Below, piece by piece: positions 35,037 through 46,051 of a stretch of 64,000 nucleotides of DNA. The stretch's first letter is position 1. Every line of letters starts with the position of its first letter. The notes beneath the pieces were generated by a model. That model saw nothing but the letters and a program-made list of their open reading frames with translations. It was not told where the DNA came from and did no database searches. The position numbers were made by a program, and so were the translations under genes. Origin of the DNA: Mesodorylaimus sp. YZB2_4 (taxonomy: Eukaryota > Nematoda > Enoplea > Dorylaimida > Dorylaimidae). The DNA is taken from assembly GCA_030248295.1 (NCBI GenBank), contig JASANH010000882.1, positions 434,001 to 498,000 on the forward strand, in the 5' to 3' direction.

Positions 35037-36653
35037 ATGACCTCCTCTTCGACTATACTCTACGCAATAGCTGGTGTTTTCCTCTTTGGTGTGGCTACGT
35101 GGGATGTGTATATGATCATCATTGACTACATCCAAGACAACGAGTCTACAGCCTTGAAGATAACCAATATCACTGACCAATATCCGTTTGTCCAAAAAGC
35201 TCGGATTTGCCTAGCCTATTATTATGAAAAGCAATATTTTCTGCCGAGCTGGTCTCTTCCCAAAAAAAATTACCAACAAGAAATCACTAAGAAAATAAAC
35301 AATACGATCACAAAATTGAATAATATCTGGACCAGAAATCTGCCTAAAAGTAGTCTTCAAAGATCCATAACTGAAAGCGACATATTCGATGTTCTATTGC
35401 TTCACAAATTGGTTTATGATCTTGACAAAACCAACTTGAACAAAGTATTTGAGGATAGCAACCTCCGATTCACTCTCTTGACTAAATCGGAAGCTGTGAC
35501 GCTGCTGGACAATTTTATCCAAAGTGAGCTATCCCTCGATCTCGTAACAACAATATGGCAGGCCCTGGATCAAGTGTTTGTGCGACCGGGCGATAGTCTT
35601 CAAGGCACTGAAAATGGCACAGACGCCATTCTCGACTACATGACTATAACTCCAGTGGGCATGTTCCCCTACTCTGTATGCTTCTTCCTCCCCTTCCCTA
35701 AAACCTTAAATATAAGAAATCCCACGATACAATATCAATTAGATGCTATGAAGGGCTCCTTGATCGACTTGGGTCCCAGTCCAAAACGTCTTGAAGCAAT
35801 GCCCGAAACCGCCGAAGGGATCGACGTAAGACTCAATGGCGAACAACTGCTGATTCCAGGAGCAGCAGCTTCTGAAGTTCAAAGACAACTGTCGGGTTTA
35901 CTCAAAACTGTCACAGTTTTTATATCCAACAATGCGGTATTCGATAAATCAAAGTACGCAGAAACATGCACCAGAGATTTCTGCACAGTCGAAGATTGCC
36001 TGGACGACTTGAGAACGAGAACTGTGTCCGAGGTTTGTGAATGCACGCAATTCAGTCGACTGGTCCAGCTGGCACTGACCAATGCGACATGGTCGACTGG
36101 AACACGACCATGCACAGCCACCATATACGAACAGTGTATGGAGCGTGCGATGGAAGAAACTGATCACAGGAGAAACGAGGCCATACGAGAGGGCACATGC
36201 GACCCGTGCGTGCAAAGTAAGAATAGTTACCAGTTTTCTGTGAAATCCAGGTTGATCTCATCAGATAAAGATCCTAATATCGAACTGAAATTTAGTTGCA
36301 CAGATCGTTCATATTCACTTTTTCAACAAAAACAACAATTAAGTCTAACCCAACTGATTTCTCAAGTTGGAGGGGACCTGGGTTTGTACACAGGCTTTTG
36401 TATGTTGTCCATTGTGAATTCCTTATTTTTCTTTTACAATGCCTACATAAAAACACGAAATTCAAAGAAAAAGAGAAAAGATCTAACCATACCCGGCGAG
36501 GGCAAAGATAAAATAAATGAGGAGAAATGCGTAAAGCTGAAACAAATAAAAGAAGATATCAGGAGCAACCAAGAAAATATGCTAAAGTTGGACGAAACGC
36601 TAGCGCGTTTAGAAAAAATCTTCAGCCAAAAAATGGCGCGAAGGAAATTCTGA
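35037..36653 (+). CDS. DEG/ENaC-like channel subunit, tandem paralogue 3, single exon
   Basis: This intronless frame encodes 538 residues and starts MTSSSTILYA, in line with the chosen starts of paralogues 1 and 2. Helix 1 is ILYAIAGVFLFGVATW. The post-M1 segment is YPFVQKARICLAY. The Cys block includes CTVEDCLDDL, VCECTQFS, TRPCTA and CDPCVQSKNSYQ. Helix 2 (about residue 443 on) reads LGLYTGFCML: the G-x-S filter of the family has become G-F-C, and no acidic residue follows. A long basic, then heptad-like tail ends the protein. With the filter change, conductance or ion selection could differ, or the subunit may work only in heteromers; both are inference. Confidence 0.85.
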   Translation: MTSSSTILYAIAGVFLFGVATWDVYMIIIDYIQDNESTALKITNITDQYPFVQKARICLAYYYEKQYFLPSWSLPKKNYQQEITKKINNTITKLNNIWTRNLPKSSLQRSITESDIFDVLLLHKLVYDLDKTNLNKVFEDSNLRFTLLTKSEAVTLLDNFIQSELSLDLVTTIWQALDQVFVRPGDSLQGTENGTDAILDYMTITPVGMFPYSVCFFLPFPKTLNIRNPTIQYQLDAMKGSLIDLGPSPKRLEAMPETAEGIDVRLNGEQLLIPGAAASEVQRQLSGLLKTVTVFISNNAVFDKSKYAETCTRDFCTVEDCLDDLRTRTVSEVCECTQFSRLVQLALTNATWSTGTRPCTATIYEQCMERAMEETDHRRNEAIREGTCDPCVQSKNSYQFSVKSRLISSDKDPNIELKFSCTDRSYSLFQQKQQLSLTQLISQVGGDLGLYTGFCMLSIVNSLFFFYNAYIKTRNSKKKRKDLTIPGEGKDKINEEKCVKLKQIKEDIRSNQENMLKLDETLARLEKIFSQKMARRKF

Positions 36654-36664
36654 GCAGCTAAATA

Positions 36665-37384
36665 CAGTCAACTCCGCTTAATTGCATAGCCTCAGGACCA
36701 AAATTTTATATGCACTAAACCGGTTTATTCCTTTATCCGAAACATCGGATATTTGCATAATATGCATATATGGATGAGATATTCGATTAAGCGATGAAAG
36801 CTAGCTTGGTTTGCTCAAGTACATTATGCTAAATTCAGTATTTTCGCAAAAACTCTCAATGACCACTACTTTAATCGCATAAGATATCAAACAAAACTCC
36901 AAATAAGCAGTGGCATGTATGCGAACACCTATTTAGTGATCTTGTGCAAAGTAATCTATGATCGTAGTTTGAATGCTGCTTGTTCCTGCGTTCAAAACGT
37001 CTTGCTCAACCTCATATAAAGCATCGAGACTGGAATTTTCACGGCTCAAAAAGAATCTTTGCAGAATATGGATAGCATTTAAAGCATCAGAAATTAAAGG
37101 TGGTTCACTGAATGTTACTACTGAATGACGGCGTCGATTTTCTAATCTAATCTAATCTGAGACTGGAACCGTGGGAAACTGAGAAGCTCGTTATTCGAAT
37201 ATCCGATGGCAGAATGCATATGTAGCAGATGCGTCGTTCTGTCAAAGGCTATTCGTTTATACGATATTCAATTATGCGAAGATTTTTAACATAGCGGGTA
37301 TAGGGAAAGAGTCGGGACTTAAAAATTTTATGCAATAAAGCGATTTATGCGATTATCCTATATGCAATTAAGTGGAGTCGACTG
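36665..37384. mobile_element. pogo/Tigger-like MITE
   Basis: The ends are CAGTCAACTCCGCTTAATTG and, on the minus strand, CAGTCGACTCCACTTAATTG, flanked by TA on both sides. Subterminal words (TATGCAATTA, TTATGCAATAAAG) recur. At 720 bases it has no coding capacity. It starts 12 bases after the stop codon of channel paralogue 3, so it probably supplies that gene's 3' UTR. Confidence 0.75.
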
Positions 37385-37918
37385 TATTTCTAAAAAAAGG
37401 TTCACAATTGTTTCTCTTGATGCGATGTCTGTTTTTGTGATGTATCGTATTTATGCACTTTTTGCCCTTAGAGTTAAAAAGTGTTTTTAAATTTAATTGA
37501 ATTGCCTTGGTCCTTTATTTATTTGTACCCGTCTGATAAATTCCAAAATCAAATGCCCAGGCCGATAAGGGCACAGAGCCATGCCAGATTTGGTTGCACA
37601 TACGTCACAGATTGCAATTTGGCAGGTACGAGCATAGCGCAAGCCGTAATACATATATATTAAAAATCCATCAAAGAAACCTCCGGCGAAGCCGAAAGTC
37701 CGACGTTGTATCGGTCTTGCACGAGTGGGTCTGATGGCGATTCGCAGGCTTAACCGCCGGGCTCGCGTCTCAGATTGAATTGCTGGTACACGAAAAGTGG
37801 TGCTGGGCGAGGGGATACTGCTAATCAGCGACTTGTGGAGGGGTCGTGTAAGGGTGCTGTCCCCTGATTAGTAGTAGCTGGGGGCGAAGTCGCAAACCTC
37901 TTGATCAGATTCGTCTGG

Positions 37919-37950
37919 TCGAGGGGGGCGCGCTTTCGCGCCCCCCTCGA
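37919..37950. other. GC-rich perfect hairpin
   Basis: TCGAGGGGGGCGCG pairs perfectly with CGCGCCCCCCTCGA across a CTTT loop, a 14-bp stem. It closes a GC-rich block (about 37680-37980) that contrasts with the AT-rich surroundings. The nature of the block is unknown; a structured RNA or a foreign insert are both possible. Confidence 0.55.
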
Positions 37951-38705
37951 GCTCCCCCCGAAATAAATAACATCCCAGGGGAATTATTATTTGAAGTGAG
38001 CTGGGAGGGGTATTATTCGAGGGGAACTGTTTGAGGGCAAACTAATATTTTCCACGCACGGCATGCGTTTTCTCCCAAAAAGCGAATGATTTTACCCCCA
38101 AAAGTTAGTCATAACGTTAGTGGAATTCACTCAGTGGACATCATTTCTCTCTTCTGTTTCTCTATCGAAAACATCACGGGCTAGGCTGCTGTATCTGTTA
38201 CCACTAGCTGTCGCGGATGGGTTTGATGACACCCCAGGAATGCCACCGTATTTGTGGGGAAGAGTTATAATCCGAATGGGCCCCAGGTGGGGAAACTAAA
38301 TGAGCTTACAGTAATTTCTATTGTCGTATGTCAGTGTGTCTGTCTACGCTTTGCGTATGTCGTTTATCTTGCCGTTCTGCTTTGTATACCGTAACAGTGT
38401 CATGCAATACTAGTATTCTGCGATGGACGTGCCATGTTAGTATGCACTATTGCCATGTTGTTTGGTGGAGGGTCATGTACAACTTTCTGTGCATATAGTT
38501 ACCGGCACCCCGCAACATTGGTCGCTTCCATGCTGATCATGCCGCCCCCATGGCGGGGACGGCCCATGGCGGGGATGCGAGCAGGTGGCAGCAAGAAAGT
38601 GACGTGAGGCCAGAAAGTGCGCCTTCGCAATATTATTGTAATCACTGAGGAAACTAGTCCAGACTCACTTTCGATAAGCCTGTAAAGTCGCTTCGCTGCA
38701 AATCA

Positions 38706-38862
38706 GTGTTACTGTTCCTGTTTTACCACATCACCAAGCCCTTACAGTTGGCAGCGCACTCGAGGGTGATGGGACACACACAAGAATTTATTTACCAGGC
38801 CGCGAGTCGAACACTTGCCCGTAACTGCGCACCTGGCGTTAGAGGGGAGCGTGAGTGTGCTC
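38706..38862 (-). repeat. tRNA-derived SINE family A, copy 2
   Basis: On the minus strand it contains CCAGGTGCGCAGTTAC, GTGTTCGACTCGC, CTCGAGTGCGC and GGTGATGTGGTAAAAC, matching copy 1 block for block. The 5' tRNA-like portion is shortened. Confidence 0.65.
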
Positions 38863-39121
38863 CGGCCACAATTATCACAGCGCAGTTGACAGATTGATGG
38901 CGGCAGTGTCAGTCTCTCACTGCCCACATCCGCAATTGACGACTGACCATCACCATATTGGCTTATCATTCAATGCGAAATAAGTTCGCCCTCTGCTCCG
39001 CTGCGTTTGACTGCTACAGCGTAAAGTGGTTCTATCGTGGTGAAGGAGGCGGAAAATTTCAAATTTCGTATACCCGGGTGTTGTGTTCACGCATTTTTTG
39101 CTTTGGAATAAAGTTAAAATA

Positions 39122-40779
39122 CAGTGGGGGACAAAAATAATCGGACATCTGCAAAAAGTTGGGTATCTGCGCCTTTTCTGTGAATTTTTCCTCATGCGTG
39201 CAACAAAGAGCAATAAGTAGGATATGGCTGGATAGAGAATTGCTTGTTTAATAAAACTCGGAGTCCAGTTATCTTTCATTGAATCATCGAAACAAGAGAA
39301 AATACGAATGACCACAAATATTTCCAGGACAAAAATAATCGCACAGCTACAGATTTTCTCGTTTTTCATTGATGTCCAAGGCCAGACATGTCTCGGTTTG
39401 GTTGTCTGAGGGTATAAATAGAGGTGCCTCAGGCATAGGATATCAGTGTCTCCTTTTTTCTACCATCGAAATGGCGACTCGACAATCGTATTTGACTATT
39501 GGACAACAGTCATTGGTGGTCGATCTCAAGAACCAAGGTAAATCGTATGGACAAATCGCCAAGGCTACGGGCTTCAATCGCTCCACCATCTTCTCGATCA
39601 CCAAAAAGTCGAAAATCTCAAAGACAGTCGAAAATTTGCCTGGACGTGGCCGAAAACGCAAGACGACGCCCAGAATCGATCGCGAAATAGAGAGAAAGTC
39701 AAGGCGAATTGGCGAATATCGGCGGTCCAAGTGGCCAGGGAGCTCGAACAATCCAAGAACATCACGATTTCGCCCAAACCAATTTGTCGACGTCTGCATG
39801 AGGCCAAATTCCGATCACGCACTTCCCGCAAAAAACCATTCCTTTCTGCCCGACACATGAAAGCTCGTCTGCGTTTCGCCCTGGAACGCAGGAACAAGCC
39901 CTTGGAGTATTGAAGAAAGATCTTGTGGTCAGACGAGTCGAAATTTAATCTCATGTCATCAAATGGTCCAACCAAAGTCCAACCAAAGGTAGTACAAGGT
40001 AAGCTGTACCCGTGTGACAGTCGAATTCGGTGGTAGTAATGCCATGGTCAGGGGATCCATGGCCTACAATGGCAATGGTCGATTGGAATTCATCGATGAC
40101 CGAATGAATGCAAAGAACTATTGCCGCGTTTTGGACAACATGTTTTTCCAATCCGCTGATCAATTGCGCATGCAAGCCGATTTCATCTTTCAGCAGGACA
40201 ACGACCCCAAACATGCAGCCCGCAGAACCAACGATTGGTTCGACGAATATGGTGTTCACTTGCTGGAATGGCCTGCACAGAGTCCAGACCTCAATCCTAT
40301 CGAGCATTTGTGGCATCTACTCGAAATCGAATTGGCGATCGTCGATTCAAGACCAAAGATGAGTTGAAAGCTGCACTGGCCCAAGCTTGGCAACAACGAT
40401 TAAGCTTCCAAAAAACTCGCAATCTGGTCGATTTGGTGCCTCGGCGACTGGAAGCAGTCATCAAAGCGAAAAGAGGTACTGAGAGAGGTACTGAGGTGCT
40501 GATCAATCGTCTGTGATCGATTTTGTGCATAAAAGTTGCGGTGTTCAAATATATTTGTCCGTTGACTTTTCGGGGTGATGCTTGGAAAAACGATTGGTAG
40601 ACCGTCTTATTCGGCCTTAATAAAAAAACGAATCGGTGTAACTTACTCAGCGGAAAAAACTGCGGAAAGCAAGCCGCAAATCAGTTTCTAAACATAAGCA
40701 GTAAATTAGCTAAAGCATCTCCAATGCCGCAGAGCCTCATTTTTCTTAGGTGTCGGATTACATATTTTGGTCCCCACTG
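39122..40779 (+). mobile_element. Tc1/mariner element, inactive
   Basis: Terminal repeats are CAGTGGGGGACAAAAATAAT on the left and CAGTGGGGACCAAAATATG on the minus strand at the right. Both are followed by the ATCGGACA/AATCCGACA block and flanked by TA. The 1.66-kb size and the single transposase frame fit a standard Tc1-type element. The coding region is broken (see the transposase entry), so it cannot move on its own. Confidence 0.88.
39471..40516 (+). pseudogene. Tc1-type transposase (DD34E), frameshifted
   Basis: From the ATG at 39471 the product has an N-terminal helix-turn-helix (GKSYGQIAKATGFNRSTI) and a GRGRKRKT basic linker. The catalytic motifs are LWSDESKF, QQDNDPKHA and DLNPIEHLW; the second Asp and the Glu are 34 residues apart, the Tc1 spacing. 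The frame changes near 39690, near 40010 and near 40350. A TGA at 39911 replaces what should be a Trp codon. At least four lesions make it a dead copy. The original protein would be about 345 residues. Confidence 0.88.
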
Positions 40780-41329
40780 TATTTTTTTCTTTTGTTTTCT
40801 TCAAAGAACCCAAATTCAATTCATAAATATACAATGTATGCGTATGTAAACTTTACATTCGTCGAACAGTGTGCACTTGAAGAAATGTGCCTCGTCAGGA
40901 TGAGGCCTCTGCTTCTGTGGCTGCGGAGGCTGTAAAGTAGCTACTTGGCGCACTTTTTTGCTTCGTTGTTCCTGCGTATTCGACTTGGTGGACTTCAATG
41001 AAAGAAGTCGATTACAGGGGAAATACGCGGTTTCCGCGGCATGATTCAAATGCAGAAATACTTTCTCCGCTTTGGATAGGCTCGATATCTTTCAGTCTTC
41101 CAAATGATATAATGAATTTCCACGGCGTGAGCTCATTCATTTTCATATTTTATAACTTTGATTAGATCAGTTCTGAATACGACTGCAACGTGTTTGTCAG
41201 AAATGAAGGAATTCCATCGACTGACGAACGAGAACTTTTTGCAGCGGCTGACATTGCCAGCAGATTGATTTGTGTCCCTTGAAGGCGCTTTTGCCGTTCG
41301 GTCCCTAGGCGAAGGCTGTTATAAGGCTG

Positions 41330-41425
41330 GCTGGAGGCTAATATCAGCCTAAGCTTAATTCTTATACCAGACTAAGCCTAAGCCCAAGTCTAAATCTAAT
41401 ACCAGCCTAAGCTAACCCATGTTGT
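41330..41425. repeat. Degenerate CCTAAGC-type tract
   Basis: The word AGCCTAAGC or close variants occurs about six times with irregular spacing. It resembles a decayed (TTAGGC)n or similar simple repeat. It is too degenerate to call telomeric. Confidence 0.35.
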
Positions 41426-42148
41426 GGACCAAACAGCAAAAATGCCCCCTTGAAAATACAGAATAAATCGACCTGCATCTTATATTTCATAAATCTTTTA
41501 GCTCCTCTTTTCCCCTTTACCCTTCCCGCACAACATTTTTGCCTTCAGAACTTGAAGATTCACTACTTGATGGACGCGTTGCTTTCAGGGCACTCAATGA
41601 TGGGGTCGCTGCTGAACACGCAGGAAGACGATCAACAAAAATGACTTGATCAGCAAAAAAAATTCAAACAGTGATTTTTGGGTGATTGAGACTCTCGAGA
41701 CAAAATTGAATGTTTTGAACCATTTATTCAATTTTTGTGCACATTTTTTGGTCTTGGCTTTTTGGTTTTGGTCACCAGCCGCCGTCGGATCCCTGCGGTT
41801 GTTCTATATAATTATGGATTTTTTAAATTTTGCGACCATCAGGTTTGACCTACTTGCAGTATTTGGTCTTCAATTAAGTGGTTTCTCCGAATATCTGACA
41901 GAAGCAAAACGATGGGGACTCTTCTCTTCCATCATGGATCCGCTGGATCGCCCTGACGTCTCGCGATACGGTCTTCCTACCAGCTTACCCGGGTCCTGCC
42001 ATTTCCAGTGTTGCTGGTGGGTTCTAGGAACGGAGTGCAATGTCCTCATCGGCGCTCCCGCTCAGGGGAGGATGCGGGATCTCGTACGGCCCAGGGGTCG
42101 AGCGGCTGCTATCAAGGAGGAGATAGTAGTTTCAGTCCATCGCGCACA

Positions 42149-42319
42149 GGGCCCCGTTGCATATACGATAAGACAAGTCAGCTCGATAAGACAACTATAT
42201 ACCCACGTGTTCTGCGATAAGAAGATTTTATGGAATAAGAAAACTCCTAGATCATTTACAGCTTCTTAAACCAGTTTTCCTATTGAGTTCACTTGTCGTA
42301 TCTTTTATGCAACGGGGCC
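42149..42319. mobile_element. Short MITE with GGCCCCGTTGCATA termini
   Basis: The left end GGCCCCGTTGCATATACGAT is mirrored at the right end by GGCCCCGTTGCATAAAAGAT on the minus strand. Pairing continues through ACAAGT, giving terminal repeats near 28 bases in a 171-bp element. No coding capacity. The 207-codon frame that runs into it from 41646 shows no motif and is not called. Confidence 0.65.
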
Positions 42320-42469
42320 AGGTCACTGCAAGTATGAGCGTCGCCAATGCACCGTCAGGAGCCCGTCTTACCGAGACTCGCGCATTCAGAACAGTCCACG
42401 AACTAACTTAAAGTTTCAGCTTCGGTATTCACTCGCATAATTTTTCTTGATAAAGACTCGGGCTCACCA

Positions 42470-42503
42470 GGATTCGAACCCGGGGCATCCAGCATGCAAG
42501 CCG
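42470..42503 (-). repeat. tRNA-like SINE B 3' arm
   Basis: The minus strand carries GGATGCCCCGGGTTCGAATC followed by CTGGTGAGCCC, a T-arm with a perfect B box (GGTTCGAATCC). The anticodon side is degenerate, so this is not a working tRNA. Confidence 0.5.
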
Positions 42504-42689
42504 AAAATCATACCGAATGGATCACAAAGGATTATCACAGGCGTGCAGCCAGCGGGGGGGGGGGGCAGGGGGCCATGACCCGGGGTTAAAAGTCCAGACA
42601 TATTTAAAAAATGGAGCATTATTTTAGAGCAATTAATGTGAGTGTAGGCGAAGGCATAGAAAGGCAGTAAAGAGTCATGCGATCGCTGT

Positions 42690-42955
42690 ATGGTAAGGCT
42701 TGTATCATGGCCGGCAAAATATTGCCTTGCGTGGTAATCGCGATGCTGGATCAAGCATCGGTTTTATCTGCTGCGAAAGTGTACAGGGATCAGTTGTCAA
42801 GCACTGATGAAGTATTGGGCGAATATGATGTTTGGAGGGAAAGTTTTTCGACAGCAGATCCGGGTCAGCTTCCAAAAACAGGTGCGGAGGGTTTCCATGC
42901 TTATGACGAGTACTACTTTCCAAATATTAAGCTTCTGCTCAACTCAAGGTAAACA
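42690..42955 (+). pseudogene. hAT-family transposase fragment
   Basis: One frame carries ALRGNRDAG, a motif of hAT transposases of the zinc-finger MYM/THAP12 type. About 25 codons later, in another frame, come GQLPKTGAEGFHAYDEYYFP and NIKLLLN, the start of the C-terminal hAT dimerisation domain. The change of frame and the missing N-terminal two thirds show a decayed relic. It is evidence that autonomous hAT elements existed in this genome. Confidence 0.65.
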
Positions 42956-43050
42956 TAAAGATCTGCTGAAGAAGGAATTTAGGCTCAGGGTGCAGCATTT
43001 ACATTTGAGTGAAACTCTTACAACGACTTTTCTACATTGTAGATCTCATT

Positions 43051-43107
43051 ATGTTCATGTTCATGTTTTACCACATCACCAAACGCTTATGCGTTGCCAC
43101 TCACGCC
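43051..43107 (-). repeat. SINE family A 3' fragment
   Basis: The minus strand reads GCGTGAGTGGCAACGCATAA then GCGTTTGGTGATGTGGTAAA and ACATGAACATGAACAT. This matches the tail of SINE family A copy 1 with the head missing. Confidence 0.55.
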
Positions 43108-43199
43108 AGCTACAGCTGAACGGAGTTTTTCGACAATGAGACAATTAAAAACGTTTGAGATAAATAATGACAGAATGCAGTAAGCCCAGAGGGAAATCA

Positions 43200-45900
43200 C
43201 AGTAAGCCCAGAGGAGCTTGTGAACCGATTTTTCATGAAGCCTAGCCGCTTCTACTTACGACTGAATGAGCCAGAGATAGTATTCTGTAGTCAGCTATAT
43301 GAATTTTTGTCCCATGCAGTTTTTGTTTAGGGTACCAAGGTATATAGCTCAGGCTTGAAAACGTGTTTTGTAAGAGCGATTTTTCAAAAATTTCGCCTCC
43401 GGCGGGGAAGGGGCTAATCCCCCTCCCCACACCCCTCCTGGAACGCTTAGCGCTCCCGAAAATACCAATTCCAACGGATGGTAAAATATCTTGCTTGGCC
43501 CCCCTAATCAGCCAGCCCTGGCTGCGCGCCTGTGTCAGGTGCAGAAGTAATGCATAGGGCGATCAACTGGCTATACTTTACAATAGGTACCTGGTGCAAG
43601 AGCAAGGTGTCTGTTGCCGTTAGTGTTGCGGCTACAGTAGATACAGTGTTTGAGATTCGACGAAGTGACATAATTGAAAGCCATCAGGCCCTATTTACTG
43701 GGGGCTCTTCGCGAGCTTTCTGCCGAGGCGGTTGGCCCTCAAACTCCTACGAAAAGCACTTTTATATGGCAAATCCTGATTCAATTTGATTCGCAAGTGT
43801 TTGCAGGCGACGTTCATGACTACGTGACTTCCCTCACCCGCGTGACGCTGTGTTTGTTAGTGCCCAGTGTCTCCGTGAGACTTGTCGGTAACTGGCACGA
43901 ATAGATGTGCACCCACGCAACTAATTGCTAATGTTGTGCTAGTCATGAACACCACGTTAAACAAAGGATGTTATTGATCTGTTTAAGTTATCGGACACAT
44001 CTTTTAAAATCATGTTTACGATAAGCTATAAGTTTGATTGCGAGTGAACCACATCTGCGCCATGCTTCAATGTAATGCCATAAATCCTCGCTATGAGACC
44101 ATTCGCTCATCCCTCATTCATTTTTAAGAAACTTAAAAACTTGGAGCCTCGAGCGGGCTTTGAGCCCGCGCCGGTTTTTTGAATACCAGTCCAGCGTGTC
44201 TGAAGACGCACAATGCCATGTCTGTTCTTCGGCGTATTTTTTCATGCCGACAAGTCTGTATTCATGTTTGACAATTTTTAAATTTCAGCGAGATTCTTCA
44301 AGCCCCTATTTTAGGTTTGGGCCTGCAGAAGAGAATTACAGTGCTTCTCAAAATAACTAACAGAGTTCTTCATGAACGGCACTCAACAAGGACACATGTT
44401 AGTGCGGTAGGTGGCACATCCTATACTTATCAGGGCGCAAGCAGAGATTTTTGCAGTTTGGCAAGTACTGACCACTAGTCACTTGGAATCACAATCTCTG
44501 CCAGGTCTGTGATCCTATAGCACTAATATTTCGGTATGACTGGGACTGAGACCGTTTTGTACAGTCGATATCTTATTGGCTTGGACACACTCACAAACCT
44601 CCTTACCACGACAACATTTCAGAGAATACGTTATTTCCGTGATCCCACCAACCAGACTGCGCTCAAACAGTGATGGCCGGAGATACAGGGAACTGCCGTT
44701 AGCAGGTCAGGTGAGTTTCAGTGCGGGCACTCAAAATCAGGCACCGCAGACACGAAAAGCTGTGACTAAAAATTTCGAATGCCAAAAAAGTGGTGAAACA
44801 ATCTGAAATGTTATAAATCTAACTTTGCTAGAACTTAACTACTGGTCAAAACTCCAGCGCAATGTTTTTCATCGCACTGAAGACACAAGAGCAAAACAGA
44901 CACTCAACAAATGCAAACATAAGCTAGAAATCTCCAAAAAATCCTGGCAATCACGAATCTTGACTGGCTGCTGCTGCGCTCTGTGCACCTGCTGCACTGC
45001 TGGCAACGTTTACCTTTGCCTGCTTATTTCATCTTTGCGCTTTTTCATATTATTATCATCATTCATCCCCCAGTTATCCCACTTTTACTTGAATAGTCAC
45101 TTTCCACGTGACACAAGTCCGCAGAAACATCTCCTCGTGCTCTTGTTTTTGTGCGATAATATCATTTCTCCACACAAATACGCTCGTGGTGGTGTTTGGC
45201 ATGACTGACATTATTCCATACAAGGCATAAAAGTTCATCGAAAATGCCTGGCAGAACCTGAATAGACGCGTGATAGATGATTCTTCCCACTTGCGCAAAC
45301 AGCGAGGATATACGATAGTGAGTGAGTGCCTACACCCGCAGATAGGCCTTGCGCTGTAGAAAAACGGGAACGCGTCAAGGCACAGCAAGAAGAGCTTATT
45401 TAGAAGAATCTTCTCGCTGCCCTTTACCCCAACCCAGAATGCACTAATTCTTGGAAAACCAATCTAGGCAAGGGCATTGCGTCAGCTTGGCCGTAGCACT
45501 GCTAATAGGATGTGCTGTAAGAGAGCAAGCCGATTGCATCATCCACTCGCCCACACTGCCCTTGTCTGAACACCATTGCATCAGCCATCCATCGGAAACC
45601 CTCCTTTCCGACAAACAGCCCTTTAAACCCGCCTCGTCCGGTTTCAGCTAGTTGGACGAATGGACTAGCGGTGCGGAAATCGATGCCAGCCTAGCGTTCG
45701 TGCCACTCCTACACGACTATAGACACGTTTTTATTTTTCCCCTCCCCGTGTTTCATTGTGTTGAAAATCACGTTCGCTCAGTTTTGACACGACACGCCAG
45801 TTGTTCAAAGCATTTTAATGTTTGACACTGCCATTTTAGTTGGGCGTGATTTAAACGACTTTGAAATACGGTCCTCATTCGACCACTTTTGTTGTCGGTG
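43200..45900. other. Gene-poor spacer before the ChaC gene
   Basis: No gene is supported. A frame at 44825-45208 is hydrophobic and Cys-rich but shows no family motif. A GC-rich patch near 43385-43450 (GCCTCCGGCGGGGAAGGGGC) looks repetitive. A SINE B fragment lies at 44143-44176. Confidence 0.45.
44143..44176 (-). repeat. tRNA-like SINE B 3' arm
   Basis: The minus strand reads GCGGGCTCAAAGCCCGCTCG then AGGCTCC. The stem and loop are those of a tRNA T-arm followed by an acceptor strand, with a mutated B box. Confidence 0.45.
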
Positions 45901-45944
45901 ACTGGCTGATGCAAGAACGAAAAGGGAGCCATCCGGTGCCTTCC

Positions 45945-45952
45945 TATATAAA
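45945..45952 (+). promoter_or_regulatory. TATA box of the ChaC gene
   Basis: TATATAAA lies about 107 bases before the start codon. A CAGTCAGAC stretch about 30 bases downstream is a possible initiator. The stretch from there to the ATG is a plausible uninterrupted 5' UTR. Confidence 0.6.
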
Positions 45953-46051
45953 CACTCAACACTGCCTCTCCGCCGCCAGTCAGACAGTTAGGCACCGACA
46001 TTGTCGTACACTGCCAGTCCATATCTCTGACTGAAAAGATTGTTCTCCAAA

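Noticed and set aside
41330-41425. Interstitial telomeric repeat
   Set aside because: The CCTAAGC words are irregularly spaced and too degenerate.
41646-42269. 207-codon plus-strand frame
   Set aside because: It runs through a MITE at its 3' end and shows no domain; probably open by chance.
42470-42530. Possible tRNA-Ala with TGC anticodon on the minus strand
   Set aside because: The anticodon stem has mismatches and the D arm is not recognisable.
44825-45208. Cys-rich, hydrophobic 127-codon frame
   Set aside because: Looks like a small membrane protein, but there is no signal, no promoter and no motif support.
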